DNA of 64,000 nt from Rhodocyclales bacterium. GTDB lineage: Bacteria; Pseudomonadota; Gammaproteobacteria; Burkholderiales; Rhodocyclaceae. The notes beneath the pieces were generated by a model. It had not been told where the DNA came from. It searched no databases and was given only the letters and a program-made list of their open reading frames with translations. This document shows, in pieces, positions 17,724-26,901 of this stretch. The translations under genes were made by a program, and so were the position numbers. Numbering within the stretch: the first letter of the stretch is position 1; every line of letters starts with the position of its first letter. The stretch is from positions 323,166-387,165 of the forward strand of contig JACRMV010000006.1 in assembly GCA_016235025.1 (NCBI GenBank), given 5' to 3'.

Positions 17724-18991
17724 AATCCCATCACGGCGACACGGCGACAAGTTCCTCCCATGTCTTGCGCCGTGCCGCCATGCTCACCGTGCTGGCGCTG
17801 TTTTCTTCGGCGTCCGCTGCTGCGCCAGTCGATGCAAAAAAAGGCGAGCTGAAAAACCTGCGTGGCCGTATCGAATCGCTGCGCAAGAACCTGGACAAAA
17901 GCGAGGAATCAAAAGCCGCAGTTGCCGAGCAATTGCGTGCCGTCGAATCCGCGATTTCCGATACCAGCCGCAAGCTGCGCCAGTTGTCTGCCGAACGCCA
18001 CGAGGTGGAAGACCAGCTGGCCGATCTGGAGCAACAAAGCAAGCGCCTGGAGCGGCAAACCTCGGCACAGCAAACCCAGCTGGCGCAATTGCTTGGCCAC
18101 CAGTTCGCCGGCGGGGAAGCCGATGCGCTGAAACTCCTGCTCTCCGGCCGCGACCCGAACCAGGCGGCGCGCGACCGTTATTTCCTGACCCAGCTGTCAC
18201 ACGCCCAGGCCGACCTGATCCAGGAATTGCGTGTTGCCGCCCGTGAAAAACAGCGGCTGGCCGATGCCGCCCGCGAACGGCGGACGCACCTGGCTGAAAT
18301 CGAACAACGCCAGCAGGAAACTCAGGCGCAACTGCTTGAACGCAAACAGCAGCGGGCAATCGCACTGGCCAGAATCGCCGACCGCATCCGCAGCCAGCGC
18401 CAGGAGATCGACTCCCTGCGCCGCAACGAGCAACGCCTGACGCAAGTCATCGATCGTCTGGCGCAAGCCGCCAAAACGCGACGCAAGAAACCACAGGACA
18501 CACCAAAAGTCGGCGCTGGCAAGACGCCGAACGGGCATAGCCCGGAACGCCCGTCCGCGGCCCAAAACCACGATCCCGGCGCAGTGGGTGGAACCTTCGG
18601 CGCGCTGCGCGGCAGGCTCAGGCTGCCGGTTGCTGGCACCATCGCCAGCCGCTTCGGCAGTGCCCGTGGCGAAGGCGGTCTCACCTGGAAGGGTCTTTTC
18701 ATCCGCACCGCCGAGGGTGCCGAAGTGCATGCCATAGCTGCTGGCACCGTGGTTTTCGCCGACTGGCTGCGCGGCTTCGGCAACCTGCTGATCGTCGATC
18801 ACGGTGACGATTTCCTCTCGATCTACGGCAACAACGAATCCCTGCTGAGCGCCGTTGGCCGTACCGTCAAGAGTGGCGAGGCCATCGCCACGGCAGGCAA
18901 TAGCGGCGGCAATCCGGAGTCGGGTTTATACTTTGAACTCAGATACCGGGGCCGGCCGTTCGACCCCATGAAATGGACTGGTTCACGCTAA
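17720..18991 (+). CDS. envC: EnvC-like murein hydrolase activator (M23 domain)
   Basis: This is a periplasmic coiled-coil protein with a C-terminal LytM/M23 domain, of the EnvC type that activates amidases at the division site. A signal sequence (about residues 20-36), two coiled-coil stretches (about 40-125 and 160-265), a low-complexity linker (about 265-300) and the M23 domain (about 300-423) are visible. The M23 zinc ligands look degenerate: the expected HxxxDI...HGH pattern is replaced by LTWKGLFI and [12 protein letters not shown], as in non-catalytic activators. The start is uncertain: TTG 17720, TTG 17765 or ATG 17780. Dispersed-repeat copy 4 encodes KVGAGKTP in the linker. Confidence 0.88.
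   Translation: MKSHHGDTATSSSHVLRRAAMLTVLALFSSASAAAPVDAKKGELKNLRGRIESLRKNLDKSEESKAAVAEQLRAVESAISDTSRKLRQLSAERHEVEDQLADLEQQSKRLERQTSAQQTQLAQLLGHQFAGGEADALKLLLSGRDPNQAARDRYFLTQLSHAQADLIQELRVAAREKQRLADAARERRTHLAEIEQRQQETQAQLLERKQQRAIALARIADRIRSQRQEIDSLRRNEQRLTQVIDRLAQAAKTRRKKPQDTPKVGAGKTPNGHSPERPSAAQNHDPGAVGGTFGALRGRLRLPVAGTIASRFGSARGEGGLTWKGLFIRTAEGAEVHAIAAGTVVFADWLRGFGNLLIVDHGDDFLSIYGNNESLLSAVGRTVKSGEAIATAGNSGGNPESGLYFELRYRGRPFDPMKWTGSR
18505..18530 (+). repeat. Dispersed 25-bp repeat, copy 4 (inside envC)
   Basis: AAAAGT plus CGGCGCTGGCAAGACGCCG, with one change in the last triplet. It encodes PKVGAGKTP in the linker before the M23 domain, where extra residues are harmless. Confidence 0.85.
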
Positions 18992-19027
18992 CCCCCGCAA
19001 CACCTGCTTCATTCACACGGAGTCACT

Positions 19028-20425
19028 ATGCGCAGCACTCTGCAAAAAATCGGTTTGGTCACCGCTGGCCTGCTGGCCGGTATTTTCATCAGCCTGAATT
19101 TCTCCGCCAACGCCGGCAAGGACGCCGCACTCTCGGCCCTTCCGGTGGAAGAGCTGCGCAGCTTCGCCGATGTCTATAACGCGATCAAGCAGGGCTATGT
19201 CGAACCGGTCGACGACAAGAAACTGATCACTTATGCCATCAGCGGCATGCTGTCCAACCTCGACCCGCATTCGACTTACCTCGATGCCGAAGACTTCAAG
19301 GATTTGCAGGTCAGCACTCAGGGTGAATTCGGCGGCCTCGGCCTCGAAGTGGGCATGGAGGACGGCTTCGTCAAGGTCGTCTCACCGCTCGAAGATACCC
19401 CTGCCTACAAGGCCGGCCTGAAGCCGGGCGACCTGATCATCAAGCTCGACGACACACTGGTGAAGGGGCTGACTCTCAGTGATGCCGTGAAAAAAATGCG
19501 CGGCAAGCCGAAGACCCAGATTCGCCTGACAGTCGTACGCAAGGGCGAAAACAAGCCGTTTGAAGTCACGCTGACCCGCGAGAAAATCAAGGTTCAGAGC
19601 GTGAAATCCAAACCGCTGGAAGGTGGCTATGGCTATCTGCGGATTGCGCAGTTCCAGGAAGAAACTGCCGCCGATGTGGTCAAGCATTTCGACAAGCTGA
19701 ACAAGCAGGAAAAGGACGGCCTGAAAGGCCTGGTGCTGGATCTGCGCAATGATCCCGGCGGCCTGCTCAACAGCGCGGTCGGTGTTGCCGCCGCCTTCTT
19801 GCCGCCCAAGGTGCTGGTCACCTCGACCGACGGCCGCACCGAGGACGCGAAGCGCCGTTTTACAGCCAGCCCCGAAGATTACCTGCGCGGCTACAAGGAC
19901 GACTTCATGAAAAACCTGGCGCCGCTGGCCAAGACCGTACCCATCGTGGTGCTAGTCAATGGCGGCTCGGCCTCGGCCTCGGAGATCGTCGCCGGCGCCT
20001 TGCAGGACCACAAGCGCGCCGTCATCATGGGCACGCAAACCTTCGGCAAGGGTTCGGTGCAGACCGTGCTGCCATTGTCCAGCAATACCGCGATCAAGCT
20101 GACCACGGCACGCTACTACACGCCATCGGGACGCTCGATCCAGGCCAAGGGCATCACCCCGGATATCGTTGCCGAAGAAACAGCCGGGGGCGAGTCACAC
20201 GAGCGCCTGCGAGAGGCTGACCTTGAACATCACTTACAAAACGACAAGGACGCAGGTGAAAAACCCGTTGTAGAACCAAAGCCACAGTCGAAAAATGGCA
20301 AGAAAGGCAAGGCAGATGACAACGAAGACGCCTCGCGTGCGCCGATTGAGTTCGCCTCCAAGAATGACTATCAGCTCTCCCAGGCAGTCAATCTGCTCAA
20401 GGCCTGGCAGATTATCAAACGATAA
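19028..20425 (+). CDS. ctpA: Carboxy-terminal processing protease (S41 family)
   Basis: This periplasmic serine protease has a PDZ domain and degrades or trims proteins from their C-termini. The 465 residues have an N-terminal membrane/signal segment (about 9-28), a PDZ domain (about 100-185 with GGLGLEVG) and the S41 catalytic core. The nucleophile is the middle Ser of GGSASASEI near residue 320, and the general-base Lys is in FGKGSVQT near 344. A Lys/Asp-rich C-terminal region follows. It lies directly after envC, the common envC-ctp pairing in which the protease and the amidase activator both act on the cell envelope. Confidence 0.95.
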   Translation: MRSTLQKIGLVTAGLLAGIFISLNFSANAGKDAALSALPVEELRSFADVYNAIKQGYVEPVDDKKLITYAISGMLSNLDPHSTYLDAEDFKDLQVSTQGEFGGLGLEVGMEDGFVKVVSPLEDTPAYKAGLKPGDLIIKLDDTLVKGLTLSDAVKKMRGKPKTQIRLTVVRKGENKPFEVTLTREKIKVQSVKSKPLEGGYGYLRIAQFQEETAADVVKHFDKLNKQEKDGLKGLVLDLRNDPGGLLNSAVGVAAAFLPPKVLVTSTDGRTEDAKRRFTASPEDYLRGYKDDFMKNLAPLAKTVPIVVLVNGGSASASEIVAGALQDHKRAVIMGTQTFGKGSVQTVLPLSSNTAIKLTTARYYTPSGRSIQAKGITPDIVAEETAGGESHERLREADLEHHLQNDKDAGEKPVVEPKPQSKNGKKGKADDNEDASRAPIEFASKNDYQLSQAVNLLKAWQIIKR

Positions 20426-20443
20426 CCCGGCGGCGCGCGTCCG

Positions 20444-20911
20444 ATGTCCAGAATGTCTCCCGAGAAAGCACGCGAACTTCGCGATGGGGGACGGCGTCGG
20501 ACGTCTGCCTTCACGCCCCAGCCGGGCCTGCGCAAGCATCGCGAATTGCGCTTTCATCCCGGGCTGCCGCAGCAGGTCGAGGAAGCCCGCAAGCTGCTCG
20601 CCGGTCTGCCGGACATGAGTGTCGATGCCGGCCTGACGCCCGCCAGCCTTTCACTCTGGTACAACATCAATGACTACACCTTCGAAGGCATCGTCACCGC
20701 CTTGAAGCGGCAGGGCTTTCGTCTGGAAAACGGTCCCCGCGCACGGATTGCGCGCGCGCTGATCTTTTTTTGCGAGGAAACCCAGCTACGCAACCTGCAT
20801 GGCTCTCAACGCCTGATAAAAAAATCCAACGATATCTACTCCAAGGCATGGGAGCACCATCCGCACGGTGATCACGACGACACGCCGCCGGAACTGCGGC
20901 AGGACAAGTAA
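20444..20911 (+). CDS. Conserved hypothetical protein
   Basis: I do not recognise this 155-residue protein. It has no signal peptide or membrane segment. The centre (about residues 60-130) contains SLWYNINDYTFEGIVTALKR and RIARALIFFCEE, which suggest a compact helical domain. The N-terminus is Arg-rich and the C-terminus is His/Asp-rich (HHPHGDHDD), possibly metal-binding. It is 18 bp after ctpA and 8 bp before moeB, so the three are likely cotranscribed. Confidence 0.7.
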   Translation: MSRMSPEKARELRDGGRRRTSAFTPQPGLRKHRELRFHPGLPQQVEEARKLLAGLPDMSVDAGLTPASLSLWYNINDYTFEGIVTALKRQGFRLENGPRARIARALIFFCEETQLRNLHGSQRLIKKSNDIYSKAWEHHPHGDHDDTPPELRQDK

Positions 20912-20919
20912 GGCCGCCA

Positions 20920-21666
20920 ATGAACGACCAACAATTATTGCGCTACAGTCGCCACATTCTTCTGCCACAGATCGGCATTGAAGGCCAAGAGGCCATCGTC
21001 AATGCCCGTGTTCTGGTGATCGGAGCAGGCGGCCTGGGTTCGCCGGCAGCCTACTATCTCGCCTCGGCCGGTATCGGGACGCTGGTACTGGCCGACGGGG
21101 ACACGGTCGACCTGACCAACCTCCAACGCCAGATACTGCACTCTACCGCTGCCATCGGCGAACCCAAGGCGCTTTCCGGGCAGCGCACACTGGCCGGAAT
21201 CAATCCCGAATGCCGTGTGATCGCGCTTACCGAACGACTGGTCGACGAGCGGCTGGAAGCAGAAATCCACCAGGCCGATGTAGTGCTCGATTGCTGCGAC
21301 AACTTTGCCACGCGTCACGCCGTCAATCGCGCCTGCGTTAAATTCGGCAAACCTCTGGTTTCGGGCGCCGCGATCCGCTTCGATGGTCAGGTTGCCGTGT
21401 TCGACTCGCGCCAGCCCGGCACACCCTGCTATCACTGCCTGTTCCCGGAAGGACAGGATAGCGATGAAGTGCGCTGTGCCGTGATGGGCGTCTTCGCCCC
21501 ACTCACCGGCATTATCGGCTCAGTACAGGCCGCCGAAGCCCTGAAGCTCATCGCCGGCTGCGGCACCAGTCTGGCCGGACGCCTGTTATTGCTCGATGGC
21601 CTCGGCATGGAATGGCGCGAAATTCGCGTCCCGCGCGATGCGGCCTGTACGGTGTGCGGCAATTAA
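20920..21666 (+). CDS. moeB: MoeB/ThiF family adenylyltransferase
   Basis: This E1-like enzyme adenylates the C-terminus of a sulfur-carrier protein (MoaD or ThiS) for molybdopterin or thiamine synthesis. The 248 residues contain the nucleotide-binding GAGGLGSPAAYYLASAG (about 36-52), the DGDTVDLTNLQRQ motif, the substrate Asp region VLDCCDNFATR and two zinc-binding CxxC pairs (CYHC near 172 and CTVC near the C-terminus). The family is clear; MoeB against ThiF is less certain. A broken copy of its last part recurs at 26331-26456. Confidence 0.9.
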   Translation: MNDQQLLRYSRHILLPQIGIEGQEAIVNARVLVIGAGGLGSPAAYYLASAGIGTLVLADGDTVDLTNLQRQILHSTAAIGEPKALSGQRTLAGINPECRVIALTERLVDERLEAEIHQADVVLDCCDNFATRHAVNRACVKFGKPLVSGAAIRFDGQVAVFDSRQPGTPCYHCLFPEGQDSDEVRCAVMGVFAPLTGIIGSVQAAEALKLIAGCGTSLAGRLLLLDGLGMEWREIRVPRDAACTVCGN

Positions 21667-21893
21667 AAGCATGCCTTCGCGCCGGTTCCCGGACCAGATC
21701 ATTTGCACCCCCGGCTTAATTATTGTAAACAGAGCGATGCGCCGCAATGCCAAATAGAATCTCACTCGCAGCAGAAAATATTATTTAATAAAATCAAGGA
21801 AATAAGGCAAATATCTAAAGTTAACCCGAAGAGTGCCGATACTGGGTTGCCGGTATTGGTGTATTTCATGACACCACACAGAGTAATAAACGC
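21667..21893. other. AT-rich intergenic region ahead of the signalling module
   Basis: This 227-bp stretch between moeB and the HDOD kinase is much richer in A and T than its flanks, especially 21765-21830. It probably holds the promoter of the two signalling genes. I see no consensus sigma-70 pair I would trust and no open frame of note. Confidence 0.4.
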
Positions 21894-24107
21894 GTGCCGC
21901 TAGTCGGAAACAATCGTACCGGGGAAGCCTTGGGAGCGATATTGATTGAACAATTTGAGTTAAACCAGCTTCCTGCCTTACCTCAAGTGCTTACCCGCTT
22001 GATCCGGGAACTGAATAACGAAAATGCACAGTTACGGGATATCTCGGACTTGATGGGTCAGGATCCCGCTTTGACCGTAAAAATCCTGTCGGTTGCCAAC
22101 TCCAGTTACTACGGTCGTCGGGAGTCCATTTCATCGGTCGAACAAAGCATCAGCCTGCTCGGCGTCAAGGTGGTCAAGCTAATCGCCGTCAGTGCTGCCA
22201 TGCAGCAGTTCATGAACAGCTTCTCAGGCAAGGACTTGCCTGATTTCCCGGAATTCTGGCGACACTCCCTGCTTACCGGATTGATGGCACGCCTGCTCGC
22301 CCAATCCGTCAATTACCCCGATCCGGAAGAAGCCTATCTTGCCGGCCTGCTGCACGATGTCGGCAAACTTGCGCTGCTGGCGGTCAAGACAGACTCCTAC
22401 CGCGATATTCTGGCGCATTACGATGACACCGAACATCTGCTCAAGCACGAATTGCTTGCCTTCGGCATAACCCATTGCGAAGTAGGTGCTCTGCTGATTG
22501 AGCGCTGGCGCATGGAACCGCTCGTGGCGGACGCTATTCGCCACCACCATGATGCTGCCTCGCAGGCCAACACGGCGACGGAACTGAGCAAGATAGTACT
22601 GCTGGCCAACGCACTGAGCCGGAACGACCTGTCCGAAACATCCAATCACCCTGCGATCGCGCTTGCTCGCGGCTTGTTCGGACTCTCCACGGAAGAAGTC
22701 CGCAGAATGAGCGCCGACTCTTATGCCGACATGGTGGCCCTGATGGCGCCGCTCGGGCTGGAGCAGGCTACCGCCATGCCGGAGCGGGGCCGACATGGCC
22801 TCGCTGCCCCGGCGGATCGCGACCTGCAGGCAGAGTTGCATGGTTCAACGATGATTTCACTGGCACAAGAGGTGTTTGACGGAAACCACGAAAGTGGCGA
22901 AGAGTCGCTGCTTGAAAGCGTTCTTCAGGCAGCAGATATCCTGTTCGAGCCGCGCAAGAGTTTTCTGTTTGAATGGGACGAAGAAACCAACATGGTGTCA
23001 GGCCATCCCATCTTGGGGCAGCGACACTCGATACAACGCATCCGCTTCCCGCTGGAGCCAGGCAAAAGCCTGATTGCCAACGCACTGCTCGACAACACGA
23101 TCACACAGTCGTCAAACAAGGATATAGGCACCATGGCAAGCCTGATCGACGAGCAACTTGCCCGGCTGGGCGGCTCTCACGGAATTATTTGCCTGCCTTT
23201 GGCGACCCGCAGATTCATGTATGGCAGCCTGGTTCTGACGCTGAGTGAAAGTCGGCTGCAGCGACTCGCCGAGCAGAGCGATCTGTTGCTTAGTTTTTCC
23301 CGCCAGGCGGCTCACTCTATTTCCCTCGTACGGCAGAAGGCAAAGGCAGCAGCACAAACAAGTCTCGCCACAGCAACCGACTACCAGTCGCACGCTCGTC
23401 AGGTCATTCATGAGGCAAGCAACCCGCTGAGCGTCCTCAAAAACTACCTGAAAGTGCTCGACTTGAAACTGGCGGACAGCCAGTCCGTCGCCCATGAGCT
23501 GCAAATCCTGAATGAAGAAATTGATCGGGTAGCCAACATCATCGGCAAGCTGGCCAGGCCGGAGGAACAATTGGCGCCGACATTGGCACCTGTTTCGATT
23601 AACGATCTGATCAGGAATGTCCTCACCATCTGCAACTCAGGGCTGTTTCGCGAAGCAGGGATTCACGTAGAGACGAATCTCAATGATGAACTGCCCCCCA
23701 TCCGCTCGGATGCCGCTGGCCTCAAGCAGGTACTTGTAAACTTGTTGAAAAATGCGGCCGAGGCAATGCCAGAAGGCGGCGCACTCAAAATAACCAGCGC
23801 AGAAACAATAAACCAGGACAAAGTAAGCGCAGTTTCAATTACCATTTCGGACACGGGACCGGGGATACCCAGGGAACTGCTGGCCCGAATATTCTCACCC
23901 GTTGAAACATCAAAAAAAGCACCTCACTCGGGCTTGGGATTATCGATTTCCGCAGGCATCCTGCAAAACCTCGGCGGCAGTATCCGCTGCAAGAGCGTAC
24001 CGGGGCTGGGCGCCACATTTGAGATTCTCTTGCCAGTCGAGCAGACAGATGCCCTCGCTACGGCTCCAGCAAGTCGTAGTGATCACATGAGGAAGTTGCA
24101 GCAATGA
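21894..24107 (+). CDS. HDOD-GAF-histidine kinase
   Basis: This 737-residue cytoplasmic signalling protein has an unusual domain order. An HDOD domain (about 20-215, keeping LLHDVGKLAL near 152-161) is followed by a GAF-like domain (about 335-485). A histidine kinase core follows: the HisKA box VIHEASNPLSVLKNYL has phospho-acceptor His506, and the HATPase has its N box LLKNAAEAMPEGG near 615 and G boxes DTGPGIP and SGLGLSI. There is no membrane segment or PAS domain. The start is GTG 21894. It overlaps the next gene by 4 bp, whose REC domain is the likely phosphotransfer target. G+C is visibly lower than in the flanks. Confidence 0.9.
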   Translation: MPLVGNNRTGEALGAILIEQFELNQLPALPQVLTRLIRELNNENAQLRDISDLMGQDPALTVKILSVANSSYYGRRESISSVEQSISLLGVKVVKLIAVSAAMQQFMNSFSGKDLPDFPEFWRHSLLTGLMARLLAQSVNYPDPEEAYLAGLLHDVGKLALLAVKTDSYRDILAHYDDTEHLLKHELLAFGITHCEVGALLIERWRMEPLVADAIRHHHDAASQANTATELSKIVLLANALSRNDLSETSNHPAIALARGLFGLSTEEVRRMSADSYADMVALMAPLGLEQATAMPERGRHGLAAPADRDLQAELHGSTMISLAQEVFDGNHESGEESLLESVLQAADILFEPRKSFLFEWDEETNMVSGHPILGQRHSIQRIRFPLEPGKSLIANALLDNTITQSSNKDIGTMASLIDEQLARLGGSHGIICLPLATRRFMYGSLVLTLSESRLQRLAEQSDLLLSFSRQAAHSISLVRQKAKAAAQTSLATATDYQSHARQVIHEASNPLSVLKNYLKVLDLKLADSQSVAHELQILNEEIDRVANIIGKLARPEEQLAPTLAPVSINDLIRNVLTICNSGLFREAGIHVETNLNDELPPIRSDAAGLKQVLVNLLKNAAEAMPEGGALKITSAETINQDKVSAVSITISDTGPGIPRELLARIFSPVETSKKAPHSGLGLSISAGILQNLGGSIRCKSVPGLGATFEILLPVEQTDALATAPASRSDHMRKLQQ

Positions 24108-26299
24108 TCGACGTGCTATTGGAGAGCAAGGAAGATCCGCCATCAAATCCAATCTCGGCCCGGATATTGGTCATTGATGACGATTTGCGACTGAACGAAA
24201 GCCTCAAGTTGCTGCTGAAGCTGCGCGGCTATGATCCACAAAGCTGCACCACCGGCACCGAAGCGCTCAGGATGCTCAACCAAGAGAGCTTCGACGTCAT
24301 CCTGCTGGATCTCGACCTGCCCGACATCAGTGGCCACGACGTCGCAAACCACGTATTGCAAGGGGGCGCAGCGACGCCCATCATCGTCATCAGCGGAGAC
24401 AATTCCATCGATTCGGCAATTCAGGCGCTGCGCAACGGCGTAACCGATTTCGTAAAAAAACCCTATCAGCCTGAGCATCTGCTGAAAACGATTGCAAACA
24501 CCATTTACCGGCGGCATCTTGAAAAAACCAACCGGCTCATCAACAACAAGCTGGAACACTCGAAGAACCTGTATCGCTACCTCATCGACAGTTCGCCGGA
24601 CATCATCTACACCGTGGATCAGGCGGGTTGCTTCACCTTCGTCAACGATCAGATCGAATCCCTCGGCTTTCGCAAGGAAGAACTGATCGGGCAGCACTAC
24701 TCGTTTCTGATCCATGAAGATGACATTGATCGGGCCAAATTTGTTTTCAATGAACGCAGGAAAGACAGCCGGACCAAGCACAATATCGAACTGCGTTTGA
24801 AATGCCGTAGCACAATCACCCAGTTTCGGCATTTTGAAACCCGCTTTGCGACCATTGTGCTCAAGTCAAGAGGACTGTACAGCTCGACCGGTGCAGGCGA
24901 ATCCGAAAGTTTTCTCGGCACCTACGGCGTCGCACGGGATATCAGCGATCGTAAAAGAATTGAAGAAGCCATCAACCATCAGGCCTATCACGATGCACTG
25001 ACCGGCCTGCCCAACCGCGCCCTGTTCAAGGATCGCCTGGGGCTGATGATCACCATGTCGCAACGCGAGGAATTGCAGTGCGCCACACTGTTCATTGACC
25101 TTGACCGCTTCAAATGGGTCAATGACACGCTGGGCCACATGCACGGCGATGAATTGCTGAAAATGGTCGCCACACGGCTGAAAAACTGCTTGCGCAAGGG
25201 CGACACCCTGGCGCGGCTGGGAGGCGACGAATTTACAGTCCTCCTGCCCAACATCAAGGGCAGGGAAAACGCGCAGAACATCGCCGAAAAGATGCTGATG
25301 GAAATCAATCGCTCATTCACCCTGGGCGAACAGGAAGTATTCATCTCCGCCAGCGTCGGCATTGCCATGTATCCGGACGACGGAACGACTATCGAAGCGC
25401 TGTTGAAATGCGCCGACATCGCCATGTACCACGTCAAGTGGGAAGGCAAAAACGGGGTACTTTTTTACAACCCCGGCATGAATGTCATTTTCCATCGCAA
25501 GCTGTCCATGGAAAACGACTTGCGGCGAGCCATCGAATGCGGCGATCAGTTCGTCCTCAATTACCAACCCCAGGTGGATATCGAAAATCACCGGATCGTT
25601 GGCATGGAAACACTGGTGCGCTGGAACCACCCGGAGCGAGGCCTGATTGCCCCGGGCGAATTCATCCCTCTGGCGGAGGAAACCGGACTCATCACGCAAC
25701 TCACCGAATGGGTTTACGGTCAAGCCTGTCGCGATCTTGCCATGTGGCAAAAAGCCGGTTTTACTGACCTGCGGATGGCCATCAACATCTCGCCGAAAGA
25801 CATCGGACGCCGCGATTTCGTTGATTTCATAAAACGCGGCCTGCGTGACCACAAGCTGAGCGGTGACAAGCTGGAAATTGAAATCACCGAAGGCATCATC
25901 ATGGGTGACCGTGAAAATGCCATCTCGAAATTCAAGGAGCTCTCTGCCTTGGGAGTGGAAATCTCCATTGACGACTTCGGCACCGGCTATTCATCGCTCG
26001 GCTACCTTAAAGAATTTCCTATCCACACCATCAAAATCGACAAGTCGTTCGTGCATGGCATTTCAGGCATCAACGACAAGCATCCGATTATTTCCGCCAT
26101 CACCGCACTCGCGCACGGGCTCCAGGTCGGGCTGATTGCGGAAGGCGTTGAATCCCTTGAGCACATGCAGGTATTGCAAGCCGTGGGCTGCAAGGTAATG
26201 CAGGGTTTCCTGTTCAGTCGCCCTGTATGCAATGAGGAGGCGCTCACTCTTTTAGCCCGGCCCGAAATACTGTTCTGCCGTGTCATTGAGATTGCCTGA
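24104..26299 (+). CDS. REC-PAS-GGDEF-EAL cyclic di-GMP signalling protein
   Basis: This 731-residue protein is predicted to make and break cyclic di-GMP. The domains are REC (about 20-135, phospho-acceptor Asp69 in ILLDLDLPD), PAS (about 155-280), GGDEF (about 290-455, intact GGDEF at 373-377 with an inhibitory RxxD site RKGD at 364-367) and EAL (about 475-725). In the EAL domain the signature is ETL (502-504), and the other catalytic phrases are present: NISPKD, EITEG, DDFGTGYSSL, KIDKSF and AEGVE. Both activities are therefore plausible. The ATG overlaps the kinase stop (ATGA), so the two form a coupled pair. Confidence 0.93.
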   Translation: MIDVLLESKEDPPSNPISARILVIDDDLRLNESLKLLLKLRGYDPQSCTTGTEALRMLNQESFDVILLDLDLPDISGHDVANHVLQGGAATPIIVISGDNSIDSAIQALRNGVTDFVKKPYQPEHLLKTIANTIYRRHLEKTNRLINNKLEHSKNLYRYLIDSSPDIIYTVDQAGCFTFVNDQIESLGFRKEELIGQHYSFLIHEDDIDRAKFVFNERRKDSRTKHNIELRLKCRSTITQFRHFETRFATIVLKSRGLYSSTGAGESESFLGTYGVARDISDRKRIEEAINHQAYHDALTGLPNRALFKDRLGLMITMSQREELQCATLFIDLDRFKWVNDTLGHMHGDELLKMVATRLKNCLRKGDTLARLGGDEFTVLLPNIKGRENAQNIAEKMLMEINRSFTLGEQEVFISASVGIAMYPDDGTTIEALLKCADIAMYHVKWEGKNGVLFYNPGMNVIFHRKLSMENDLRRAIECGDQFVLNYQPQVDIENHRIVGMETLVRWNHPERGLIAPGEFIPLAEETGLITQLTEWVYGQACRDLAMWQKAGFTDLRMAINISPKDIGRRDFVDFIKRGLRDHKLSGDKLEIEITEGIIMGDRENAISKFKELSALGVEISIDDFGTGYSSLGYLKEFPIHTIKIDKSFVHGISGINDKHPIISAITALAHGLQVGLIAEGVESLEHMQVLQAVGCKVMQGFLFSRPVCNEEALTLLARPEILFCRVIEIA

Positions 26300-26330
26300 G
26301 CGCAACCCGAAATTCGGCACGATGCAGTCT

Positions 26331-26456
26331 TCCGGAACCCTGAAACTCATCGCCTGACGCCGCAGCTGGCGGCTTAAGCATCTGCTGCTCGATAGTCATG
26401 GACGCGGAATCCGCGTCCCGCGCGACGCAGGGTGTTTGGTTTGCGGAAAGATCTGA
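26331..26456 (+). pseudogene. Remnant of a second moeB 3' end
   Basis: This stretch aligns by eye with the last part of moeB (about 21535-21666). Shared words are CCCTGAAxCTCATCGCC, TGCTCGAT and CGCGTCCCGCGCGA, and the final codons read IRVPRDAGCLVCGKI against IRVPRDAACTVCGN. Small insertions and deletions and in-frame stops show that it is no longer a gene. Weaker similarity may reach back to about 26315. It lies immediately downstream of the signalling pair, which is therefore bracketed by moeB sequence on both sides. Confidence 0.8.
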
Positions 26457-26493
26457 TCAGGAAAACCGGATTCCTGCAGCTTACCCGCCAGAT

Positions 26494-26901
26494 TCAAAAC
26501 AAGCGACGATGACGGATGCTTCCCGGCGCATGGCTGAGTGCGACGGAAAAAACCAGCACGATCCAGAACAGCGGAATACGGATGACATCGCCTGAAAACA
26601 ACAGGACAACCAACGCCAGTTTGAACAGCGTGGCGATGCCGGCCACCTGGCGCAGCCAGGCCGGACTGGCCCAGACATCGAGGGCGATGATACCCAGTCC
26701 CGAGGCCAGCATCACTCCCGCAGCAAAGCGCGTCCCACCGGCAGCACCGAGCAGGCTCGCGGCCAGCAAGGCCAACCCGGCAACATGCACGATACGCAAG
26801 GCATTGACGGCCAGCCTGCGGCCGGGGAAGCTGCGGCGCTGCTCAGTCGCGGACAAAGCGGGCACGCAGGAAAAAGTCGGCGCCGATAGCACGGCGCTCA
26901 A
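26494..26901 (-). CDS. Small membrane protein of unknown function
   Basis: I do not recognise this family. The frame encodes up to 135 residues from a TTG at 26901, but that would overlap the ribD 3' end by almost 60 bp, and a TTG or GTG start near 26790 is more likely (about 95-100 residues). Four hydrophobic segments are visible (VAGLALLAASLLGAAGG, FAAGVMLASGLGIIALDV, VAGIATLFKLALVVLLFS and IPLFWIVLVFSVALS), so it is a small polytopic inner-membrane protein. It follows ribD on the same strand. Confidence 0.55.
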   Translation of the reverse strand: MSAVLSAPTFSCVPALSATEQRRSFPGRRLAVNALRIVHVAGLALLAASLLGAAGGTRFAAGVMLASGLGIIALDVWASPAWLRQVAGIATLFKLALVVLLFSGDVIRIPLFWIVLVFSVALSHAPGSIRHRRLF

